From positions 1 to 5,850 of the forward strand of contig JAICSD010000294.1 in the NCBI GenBank assembly GCA_025937075.1: a stretch of 5,850 nucleotides of DNA, given 5' to 3'. Source of the stretch: Vicinamibacteria bacterium. GTDB lineage: Bacteria; Acidobacteriota; Vicinamibacteria; Vicinamibacterales; 2-12-FULL-66-21. Made by a program: the position numbers and the translations under genes. Every line of letters starts with the position of its first letter. Position 1 is the first letter of the stretch. The notes below the pieces were generated by a model. That model was given only the letters and a program-made list of their open reading frames with translations. It searched no databases and was not told the origin of the DNA. Of the stretch, positions 1-5,850 are shown piece by piece.

Positions 1-3000
1 ATCCGCTGGCGCCCTTTGGCTCCGCGACCCAGACCTGGTTCCGCGGCAGCTTCGCCGCGCCGACCCCGGTGCAGTCGCGCGGCTGGGCGAGCATCGCGGC
101 GGGTCTGCACACGCTGATGCTGGCGCCGACCGGCAGCGGCAAGACGCTGGCGGCGTTCCTGTGGTGTCTCGATCAGCTGGTGCGCCGGCCGGGCGGCGAT
201 GGCACGCGCGTGGTGTACGTGTCGCCGATCAAGGCGCTGGCGTACGACGTCGAGCGCAACCTGCGGGCGCCGCTCGCCGGGCTGGTCCGGCTCGGCGCCG
301 GCGAGCGGATCACCGTCGATGTTCGCACCGGCGACACGCCGGCCAAGGAGCGCGAACGCCAGCGCAAGGATCCGGGCCAGATCCTGTTCACGACGCCCGA
401 GTCGCTGTACCTGCTGCTCACGGCGGAGCGCAGCCGGCGCATGCTCCAGACCGCCCGCCTCGTCATCGTGGACGAGATCCACGCGGTCATCGGGACGCGG
501 CGCGGCGCGCACCTGGCGCTGTCGCTCGAACGGCTGCAGCACGTAACCGCACAACCGCTCCTCCGCATCGGCCTCTCGGCCACGCAGAAGCCGATCGCCG
601 ACGTCGCGCGCTTCCTCGTGGGAAGCAACGGATCGGACTGCGCGATTGTCGATTACGGCCACCGCCGCGAGATGGACGTCGCAATTGAAGTGCCGCGATC
701 GCCGCTCGACGCGGTCATGTCGAACGAAGTCTGGGAGGAGTACTACGACCGGCTCGCCGAGCTCATTCGGGCGCACCAGTCGACGCTGGTGTTCGTGAAC
801 ACTCGTCGCATGGCGGAGCGGGTGGCGCGTCATCTGAGCGACCGGCTGGGCGACGAGCTCGTCGCCGCGCATCACGGCAGCCTCTCGCGCGAGACGCGGC
901 AGGACGCGGAAGCGCGCCTGAAGAGCGGCGCGCTGCGCGCGCTGGTGGCGACGGCCTCGCTCGAGCTGGGCATCGACATCGGGCACGTCGATCTCGTCTG
1001 CCAGATCGGATCGCCGCACCGCATCGGCACGCTGCTGCAGCGCGTCGGACGATCGGGTCACACGCTCAGCGGCACGCCGAAAGGACGTCTCTTCCCCGCC
1101 TCACGCGACGACCTCGTCGAGTGCGCGGCGATGCTGCGCCTCGCACGCCGGGGAGAGCTTGATGCAATCTGCCAGTACGACACGCCAGTCGACGTGCTGG
1201 CGCAGCAGATCGTTGCCGAGACCGCCTGCGAGGACTACCGCGAGGACGACCTCTTCGCGCTCTGCCGCCGCGCGTGGCCGTACCGCGATCTGCCCCGGAA
1301 GACGTTCGATGCCGTCCTCACGATGGCCGCCGGGGGTTTTTCGACGAGGCGCGGCAGGCGCGCGGCGCTGCTGCACCGCGACGAGGTGAACGGCCGGGTG
1401 CGTTCGCGGCGCGGCGCACGCCTGCTTGCGCAGACATCGGGCGGCGCGATTCCAGAGGTGGCGGACTTCAGGGTCGTGCTCGATCCGGAGGAGACGTTCA
1501 TCGGCACGCTGAACGAGGACTTCGCGATCGAGTCGATCGCCGGAGATGTCTTCCAGCTTGGCAACACATCGTGGCGGATCCTTCAGGTCGCCGCCGGCAC
1601 CGTGCGTGTCGCCGACGCGAAGGGCACGCCGCCGTCGATGCCGTTCTGGCTCGGCGAGGCGCCCGCGCGCAGCGACGAGCTGTCGCGCGGCGTGAGCGAT
1701 CTTCGCGGCGCCATCGAGGCAAGGCTGGCCGTGGGCGACGCCCGCGAAACCGTCGCGTGGCTGATGCACGAGACGGGCATCTACTCGGCGGCGGCCGAAC
1801 AGATCGTCGAGTACATCGCCGAAGCGCGCCGCGTCCTCGGCGTCGTCCCAACGCAGCAGACGCTCGTCCTCGAGCGCTTCTTCGACGAGTCCGGCGGCAT
1901 GCAGCTCGTGCTCCACGCGCCCTTCGGAAGCCGCATCACGAAGGCGTGGGGCCTCGCGCTCCGCAAGCGTTTCTGCCGGCAGTTCAACTTCGAGCTGCAG
2001 GCCGCTGCCAGCGAGGACGCGTTGATGCTATCGCTCGGCACGCAGCATTCGTTCCCGCTCGCGGACGTGTTCCGCTACCTGCACCCGGAAACGGTGGAGG
2101 ACGTCCTCGTCCAGGCGTTCCTCGACGCGCCGGTGTTCGAGACGCGCTGGCGGTGGAACGCGACGGTCTCTCTCGCCGTGCCGCGCAGGCGCGGCGGAAA
2201 GAAGATCGCGCCGCAGGTTCAGCGGATGCTCGCCGAGGACCTCCTGGCATCGGCGTTCCCGGATGCCGCGGCATGCCTCGAGAACATTCCGGGCGATCGG
2301 CGCATTCCGGATCACCCGCTGGTCAACCAGACAGTGCGGGACTGTCTCGAGGAGGCCATGGATCTGCCGGGCCTGCGCCGCGTGCTGCAGCAGATTCACA
2401 CCGGCGGCCTGCGCCTCGTCACGCGCGACACGCCGGTCCCGTCCGGCCTCACCCACGAGATCCTCAACGTCAGGCCGTACGCCTTTCTGGACGATGCGCC
2501 GCTGGAGGAGAGGCGGGCCCACGCCGTGCAGACACGACGAGCGGGTGATGGCGCATCGAGCGAGCTTGGCGCACTCGATCCTGGCGCCATCGAACGTGTC
2601 CGGACCGAACAGCGTCCGGATCCGCGCGACGAGCACGAGCTGCACGATGCGCTGGTGACGGCCGGCTATCTCCACGGCACCGAGATTGATTCGCGCGAGT
2701 TGCTGTCAGCGCTTGCGGCCGCGGGTCGAGCCGCGCGCGTGATCGACGGGGCTCAACACGCATCGGACATCTGGGTGGCAGCGGAACGGCTCCCCGAAAT
2801 TGCCGCCGTTCATCCGGGGCTACGAACGGAGCCTCCGATTCACCCGCCGCAGTCGCGCGACAGGACGTGGGCGCGCGCGGACGCGATCCGCGAGCTGCTG
2901 CGCGGGCGGATGACTCTCCTCGGGCCCACGACGGCGCACGAGCTTGCGGAGTCGGTGATGATTTCGCCGCCGGATGCCGCTGACGCGCTCCTCGCGCTCG

Positions 3001-4253
3001 AATCCGAGGGGATCGTGCTACGCGGCTCGTTCGTCGCGCGCAACTTTAGTTGCGTGGAACAGGCGGACTCAATCGAATGGTGCGACCGCGCACTGCTCGC
3101 GCGAATTCACCGCTACACGATCACGCGCCTGCGTGCGGAGATCGAGCCAGTGACGCCGGCCGATTTCATGCGGTTCCTCTTCAGGTGGCAGCACGTCGAA
3201 CCGTCGTGCCGGCTGACGGGCGCGGACGGCCTCCGCGAGATCATCTCGATGCTCGACGGCTTCGAGCTGCCCGCCGGCGCGTGGGAACGCTCGGTGCTGC
3301 CATCCCGCATGAGCCCGTACGAGCCTCACCTGCTCGACCTGCTCTGCCTCACCGGCGAAGCAGGATGGGCGCGGTTGTCCGCGCCATCCGGAGATCCTGC
3401 CGCACCGCCGCGGCTCGTGCCCGCAACGTCGATCGCGCTATTCCTGCGCGAACACGCCGACGTCTGGCAGACGCTGACGTCTGATGGAATCGCGGGCCGT
3501 GAGGCGCTGCTCTCCGAGCATGCGCGAGCGGTCCTGCAGGCGCTCAGGACGCGGGGAGCGTCGTTCCTCCAGGATCTCGCCGGAGCCACGAAGCTCGATC
3601 CTGATGCGCTGCGCTCGGCCATCGGCTCGGTCGTTGCGTCGGGCCTCGCGGTGTCAGACGGCTTCTCGGGACTGCGTGCGCTCGTTCGGGCGGCACGCGG
3701 TATCGCATCCGCGCACGATCGGCGAACACACTTCGCGGGCCGTTGGACCGCGATCCAGCCGGCCTCGGGCACCGAACCCGTCCTCGAAGCGCAGGCGTGG
3801 GTACTGCTCCGCCGGTACGGCGTCGTGTTTCGCCGCATGCTGACGCGCGAGGCGGGCGCGGCCACCTGGCGTGAGCTGGCGATGACGTATCGCCGGCTCG
3901 AAGCGCGCGGCGAGATCCGCGGCGGTCGGTTCGTGTCCGGCATGTCGGGCGAGCAGTTCGCGCTGCCCGAAGCCGTCCAGCAGCTGCGGGAAGTGCGTCG
4001 ATCGCACGCCGACGGCAGCGTCATCATCATCAGCGCGGCGGATCCGCTCAATCTCGCCGGCATCATCACCGCGGGCGAGCGCATTCGCGTCGCCGGGCGT
4101 AATCGTGTTGCCTACCGCGACGGCGTCCCCGTCGCCGTGCGCGAAGGCGAGTGCGTGCGGTCGCTGAGTGCGGGCGAGGCGAGCGTCAGCACCGACGTCG
4201 TGCGTGCGCTGACACCACGATCACACCAGTACGGACGCCACAGTTTCGCGTGA
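1..4253 (+). CDS. lhr: Long-form Lhr family ATP-dependent DNA helicase, 5' end outside the window
   Basis: Lhr is a superfamily 2 helicase that translocates 3'-to-5' on single-stranded DNA using ATP and acts in DNA repair in the cytoplasm. The frame is open from base 3, giving 1416 codons to a TGA at 4251-4253. The helicase motifs appear in order: a Q-motif-like PTPVQ (about 60-74), Walker A APTGSGKT (123-146), TTPESL (390-407), DEIH box (471-482), SAT (576-584), LVFVNTRR (783-806), ATASLELGIDIG (948-983) and QRVGRSGH (1038-1061). The Lhr core continues with GDVFQLGNTSWRIL (1542-1583), PFWLGEAPAR (from 1641) and DDAPLEERR (about 2490-2516). The long-form C-terminal region follows, with RWQHVEP (3183-3203), AWERSVLPSRM (from 3279), SAADPLNL (4032-4055) and RNRVAYRDGVPVA (4098-4136). 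In E. coli Lhr the C-terminal region is reported to be a uracil-DNA glycosylase; I cannot confirm its catalytic residues here. The length is near the roughly 1500 residues of E. coli and mycobacterial Lhr, so it is not the shorter ligase-associated type. The GTG at 69 is not the start, because WFRGSFAAPTP upstream is conserved family sequence. Probably only some 10-20 N-terminal residues are missing. No frameshift or lost motif is seen. Confidence 0.96.
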   Translation, partial: PLAPFGSATQTWFRGSFAAPTPVQSRGWASIAAGLHTLMLAPTGSGKTLAAFLWCLDQLVRRPGGDGTRVVYVSPIKALAYDVERNLRAPLAGLVRLGAGERITVDVRTGDTPAKERERQRKDPGQILFTTPESLYLLLTAERSRRMLQTARLVIVDEIHAVIGTRRGAHLALSLERLQHVTAQPLLRIGLSATQKPIADVARFLVGSNGSDCAIVDYGHRREMDVAIEVPRSPLDAVMSNEVWEEYYDRLAELIRAHQSTLVFVNTRRMAERVARHLSDRLGDELVAAHHGSLSRETRQDAEARLKSGALRALVATASLELGIDIGHVDLVCQIGSPHRIGTLLQRVGRSGHTLSGTPKGRLFPASRDDLVECAAMLRLARRGELDAICQYDTPVDVLAQQIVAETACEDYREDDLFALCRRAWPYRDLPRKTFDAVLTMAAGGFSTRRGRRAALLHRDEVNGRVRSRRGARLLAQTSGGAIPEVADFRVVLDPEETFIGTLNEDFAIESIAGDVFQLGNTSWRILQVAAGTVRVADAKGTPPSMPFWLGEAPARSDELSRGVSDLRGAIEARLAVGDARETVAWLMHETGIYSAAAEQIVEYIAEARRVLGVVPTQQTLVLERFFDESGGMQLVLHAPFGSRITKAWGLALRKRFCRQFNFELQAAASEDALMLSLGTQHSFPLADVFRYLHPETVEDVLVQAFLDAPVFETRWRWNATVSLAVPRRRGGKKIAPQVQRMLAEDLLASAFPDAAACLENIPGDRRIPDHPLVNQTVRDCLEEAMDLPGLRRVLQQIHTGGLRLVTRDTPVPSGLTHEILNVRPYAFLDDAPLEERRAHAVQTRRAGDGASSELGALDPGAIERVRTEQRPDPRDEHELHDALVTAGYLHGTEIDSRELLSALAAAGRAARVIDGAQHASDIWVAAERLPEIAAVHPGLRTEPPIHPPQSRDRTWARADAIRELLRGRMTLLGPTTAHELAESVMISPPDAADALLALESEGIVLRGSFVARNFSCVEQADSIEWCDRALLARIHRYTITRLRAEIEPVTPADFMRFLFRWQHVEPSCRLTGADGLREIISMLDGFELPAGAWERSVLPSRMSPYEPHLLDLLCLTGEAGWARLSAPSGDPAAPPRLVPATSIALFLREHADVWQTLTSDGIAGREALLSEHARAVLQALRTRGASFLQDLAGATKLDPDALRSAIGSVVASGLAVSDGFSGLRALVRAARGIASAHDRRTHFAGRWTAIQPASGTEPVLEAQAWVLLRRYGVVFRRMLTREAGAATWRELAMTYRRLEARGEIRGGRFVSGMSGEQFALPEAVQQLREVRRSHADGSVIIISAADPLNLAGIITAGERIRVAGRNRVAYRDGVPVAVREGECVRSLSAGEASVSTDVVRALTPRSHQYGRHSFA

Positions 4254-4294
4254 GCGTCGTCCAAAACCACGTCTGAATTGATTGGAGGCTGAAC
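4254..4294 (+). promoter_or_regulatory. Short lhr-nmrA gap with Shine-Dalgarno site
   Basis: This 41-base gap separates the helicase stop codon from the next start. It holds GGAGG at 4284-4288, six bases before the ATG at 4295, which is good spacing for a ribosome binding site and fixes that start. I see no stem-loop with a T-run that would end transcription after the helicase, and no convincing -35/-10 pair. Read-through from lhr into the downstream gene is therefore possible. A promoter inside the 3' end of lhr cannot be excluded by eye. Confidence 0.7.
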
Positions 4295-5236
4295 ATGGCC
4301 GACAGGCTCATCGCAGTGGTGGGTGCCACCGGAATGCAGGGAGGGGGCCTTTGCCGGGCGATCCTGGACGATCGAGGCGGCGGCTTCTCATGCCGCGCCA
4401 TCACTCGGGATCCCGACAAGGAAAAGGCCAGGGCGCTCGCGGCGCGCGGAGCGGAAGTCGTCAAGGCGGATCTCGACGATCCCGCGAGCCTGCAGCGGGC
4501 GTTCGCCGGCGCTCACGGTGCATATTGCGTGACGAACTTCTGGGAGCACCTCTCGGGTGTCAAGGAGAAGGCGCAGGCCAAGAACCTCGCCGACGCCGCG
4601 CGAGCCTCTGCCGTGAAGCACGTGATCTGGTCGACGCTCGAAGACACACGCGCCCTCATGGCGCCGTCCGATACGCGCATGCCGATGCTGCAGCAGAACT
4701 ACCGCGTGCCGCACTTCGACGCCAAGGCGGAGGCCGACGCGTATTTTTCCGGTCTTCCCGTGACCTACCTCGTGACGTCGTTCTACTGGGACAACTTGTA
4801 CATGTTCGGCCAGGCCCCGAAAAAGGATGAGAGCGGCGAATACAGCTGGACGTTTCCGATGGGCAGCAGGCGCCTCGCAGGGATCGCAGCGGAGGACATC
4901 GGAAAGGTTGCGTACGGCATCTTCAAGGCCGGCCAGAAGTACATCGGCAAGCGGGTCGGGATTGCGGGTGAGTTCCTGACGATTGACGAGATGGGCCGCA
5001 CGCTCTCGAGACGTCTCGGCATCGGCTCCGTGAAGTACAACGACGTCGATCCCGACGTCTACAGAACCTTCGGGTTTCCGGGCGCCGACGAGATGGGAAA
5101 CATGTTCCAGATCTACCGCGACTTCGAGAAGGAAGTGATCGGCGCACGCAGCGTCGACGCGGCGCGTTCGCTGAATCCGGCGCTGCAAAGCTTCGATCAG
5201 TGGGTGGAAACAAACAAGGCGAAGATTCCAACGTAG
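4295..5236 (+). CDS. NmrA/NMRAL1 (HSCARG)-like NAD(P)-binding protein
   Basis: This complete 313-residue protein is an atypical short-chain dehydrogenase with a Rossmann fold and is probably cytoplasmic: no signal peptide or membrane segment is seen. The N-terminus has the dinucleotide-binding loop GATGMQG (residues 10-16). TRDP follows the second strand, and its Arg38 is placed to bind the 2'-phosphate of NADP. Next come ADLDDP (58-63) and VTNFWE (79-84), which match NMRAL1-type proteins. At the usual YxxxK catalytic site the sequence reads HFDAK (140-144): the lysine is kept but the tyrosine is histidine, as in NmrA/HSCARG proteins that sense NADP(H) redox state. The C-terminal half, with FPGADEMGNMFQIY (261-274), LNP and DQWVE (301-305), also follows NMRAL1 closely, so the protein is full length. 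The ATG is supported by GGAGG six bases upstream. The gene ends nine bases before the stop of the opposing gene. Part of it (4741-4860) is only about 53% GC by hand count. A target or substrate cannot be inferred; a reductase acting on a small molecule is the alternative. Confidence 0.9.
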   Translation: MADRLIAVVGATGMQGGGLCRAILDDRGGGFSCRAITRDPDKEKARALAARGAEVVKADLDDPASLQRAFAGAHGAYCVTNFWEHLSGVKEKAQAKNLADAARASAVKHVIWSTLEDTRALMAPSDTRMPMLQQNYRVPHFDAKAEADAYFSGLPVTYLVTSFYWDNLYMFGQAPKKDESGEYSWTFPMGSRRLAGIAAEDIGKVAYGIFKAGQKYIGKRVGIAGEFLTIDEMGRTLSRRLGIGSVKYNDVDPDVYRTFGFPGADEMGNMFQIYRDFEKEVIGARSVDAARSLNPALQSFDQWVETNKAKIPT

Positions 5237-5244
5237 GGCCGCCG

Positions 5245-5264
5245 TTCACACTATCAAGTGTGAA
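5245..5264. terminator. Perfect 8-bp inverted repeat at the convergent gene junction, candidate weak bidirectional terminator
   Basis: TTCACACT at 5245-5252 and AGTGTGAA at 5257-5264 are exact reverse complements around a 4-base ATCA loop. The flanking pair 5244/5265 could add a G-U wobble in the plus-strand transcript. The repeat begins nine bases after the TAG of the NmrA-like gene. It also covers the TGA (5246-5248) and last codons of the QueA-like gene, so it lies at the 3' end of both convergent transcripts. No T-run follows on either strand and the stem has only three G-C pairs, so it does not match a standard intrinsic terminator. It could instead protect 3' ends from exonucleases, bind a protein as a dyad, or be chance. 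Confidence 0.4.
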
Positions 5265-5850
5265 TCGCCGAACTCGTGCCACGGGTACCCGGCGCTCTGC
5301 GCGTCGCGGTAGGCGCGTTCGAGTTGCCGAAGGGGTTCGGCCGCGCCGGCCGCGGCCATCGCCTGTAACACGATCGCGAGGTGCGTCGCGCGCGGTTCGT
5401 GGAACCCGGTGATCAACCCGTTGACCGCGTACAAGGGCCGCGCCGGTGTCATCACGACGCCCGTCCAACCCTCGCCGGGCGACGTCGTTCCGTGTCGATC
5501 GGTGACCGTCTCGAGCGCGCGGATGACGGTGGTGCCGACCGCGATGATGCGACGGCCTCCGCGCCTGGCCGCGTTGACGAGGTCCGCCGTCTCCCGCGAC
5601 ACCCGAAAATATTCTTCGTACGGCGGCTCGTGATCCTCCAGACTTGCCACGCCGGTGTGGAGAAGGACCGGCGCGATTTGAACGCCGCGGGAAACGAGCC
5701 GCGTCACCAGTTCGGAAGTGAACGGACGTCCTGCGGACGGCATCTCGGCGCTGCCCGGTTCCGTCGCGAACACCGTCTGGTACATCGACGCCGGCCACGA
5801 CTGCGTCACGTAGCTGTAGCGGATCGGGCTGCCGAACCGTTCGAGATACG
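5246..5850 (-). CDS. QueA-like S-adenosylmethionine:tRNA ribosyltransferase-isomerase family protein, N-terminal part outside the window
   Basis: Canonical QueA transfers and isomerises the ribosyl group of S-adenosylmethionine onto preQ1 at tRNA position 34, giving epoxyqueuosine. The window holds the last 200 codons, ending at the TGA at 5246-5248 (minus strand), and the frame stays open through the right edge. The GTG at 5809-5807 is internal, because YLERFG..IRYSYV before it is family sequence. QueA-type elements in order are YQTVFATEPGSAEMPSAGRPFT (5782-5717), LLHTG (5665-5651), RIIAVGTTVIRALE (about 5551-5510), EGWTGVVMTP (about 5473-5444), LITGFHEPRATHL (5416-5378) and the terminal HEFGDSHLIV (5278-5249). 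QueA proteins are usually about 350 residues, so roughly 150 are missing. Against canonical QueA as I recall it, PTAGLHF is PSAGRPF, and the segment that normally has GTFRPV and HxMHxE instead reads ASLEDHEPPYEEYF. This matches a divergent QueA-like branch I associate with Actinobacteria and other GC-rich bacteria, whose activity may differ, so no gene symbol is given. It is convergent with the NmrA-like gene. Confidence 0.88.
   Translation of the reverse strand, partial: YLERFGSPIRYSYVTQSWPASMYQTVFATEPGSAEMPSAGRPFTSELVTRLVSRGVQIAPVLLHTGVASLEDHEPPYEEYFRVSRETADLVNAARRGGRRIIAVGTTVIRALETVTDRHGTTSPGEGWTGVVMTPARPLYAVNGLITGFHEPRATHLAIVLQAMAAAGAAEPLRQLERAYRDAQSAGYPWHEFGDSHLIV

Noticed and set aside
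1101..1916. Long open frame on the minus strand (271 codons) opposite lhr
   Set aside because: It lies wholly within the well-matched Lhr reading frame. Its translation is rich in Arg, Ala and His with no recognisable motif, as expected for antisense frames in GC-rich DNA.
1274..2548. Open frame of 424 codons on the plus strand, shifted relative to lhr
   Set aside because: The lhr frame carries conserved family sequence across the whole stretch. The shifted frame is a low-complexity Arg/Ala/Gly-rich product typical of an alternative frame.
2028..2675. Minus-strand open frame of 215 codons
   Set aside because: It is antisense to the conserved Lhr core region, with no motif and no convincing ribosome binding site.
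4020..4034. Small TCA repeat (tcatcatcatcag)
   Set aside because: It encodes the VIIIS strand before SAADPLNL in Lhr, and consecutive Ile codons explain it.
3326..4084. Minus-strand open frame of 252 codons opposite the Lhr C-terminal region
   Set aside because: Its composition is dominated by Arg, Ser and Ala, and the opposite strand encodes recognisable Lhr sequence such as SAADPLNL.
4388..5188. Minus-strand open frame of 266 codons opposite the NmrA-like gene
   Set aside because: The plus strand encodes a complete, well-matched NMRAL1-type protein with a good ribosome binding site. The antisense frame shows no family features.
4923..5798. Minus-strand open frame of 291 codons spanning the convergent junction
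   Set aside because: It overlaps both real genes in a different frame, is strongly Arg/Pro-rich and has no recognisable domain.
1..5850. Search for CRISPR arrays, tRNA or rRNA genes, insertion sequences, attachment sites or a novel multi-gene system
   Set aside because: No regularly spaced repeats, transposase-like proteins, terminal inverted repeats or RNA-gene signatures were seen. Nearly every base is accounted for by three recognisable protein families.

Overview
This window comes from a GC-rich bacterial chromosome and holds three protein genes with almost no non-coding space. Two lie on the plus strand and one converges on them from the right. The two outer genes run off the window, so only the middle gene is complete. 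Hand-counted 120-base samples give about 72% GC in the helicase gene, 69% in the minus-strand gene and 53-68% within the middle gene. The codon style and gene types would fit a soil-type, GC-rich bacterium. Acidobacteriota (Vicinamibacteria) or a similar phylum is plausible, but the sequence alone does not establish this.

Positions 1-4253 (+) encode a long-form Lhr, an ATP-dependent superfamily 2 DNA helicase linked to DNA repair. The protein has the two RecA-like domains with all the usual helicase motifs, the Lhr-specific winged-helix and 'domain 4' region, and the large C-terminal region found only in long Lhr proteins. Its start codon lies left of the window: the family's N-terminal sequence is already being read at base 3. 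After a 41-base gap with a good Shine-Dalgarno site, positions 4295-5236 (+) encode a complete NmrA/NMRAL1(HSCARG)-type NAD(P)-binding protein. This is an atypical short-chain dehydrogenase fold that probably senses nucleotides rather than acting as an oxidoreductase. Positions 5246-5850 (-) hold the C-terminal 200 codons of a QueA-like protein (S-adenosylmethionine:tRNA ribosyltransferase-isomerase family). It belongs to a divergent branch whose signature motifs differ from canonical QueA. The two stop codons that face each other are 9 bases apart, and a perfect 8-bp inverted repeat spans the junction.

The genes do not form an obvious pathway. The helicase and the NmrA-like gene could share a transcript, given the short gap and the lack of a visible terminator between them, but no functional link can be read from the sequence. 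I found no mobile element, CRISPR array, RNA gene or novel multi-gene system. The points most worth a second look are the divergent QueA-like protein and the hairpin at the convergent junction.
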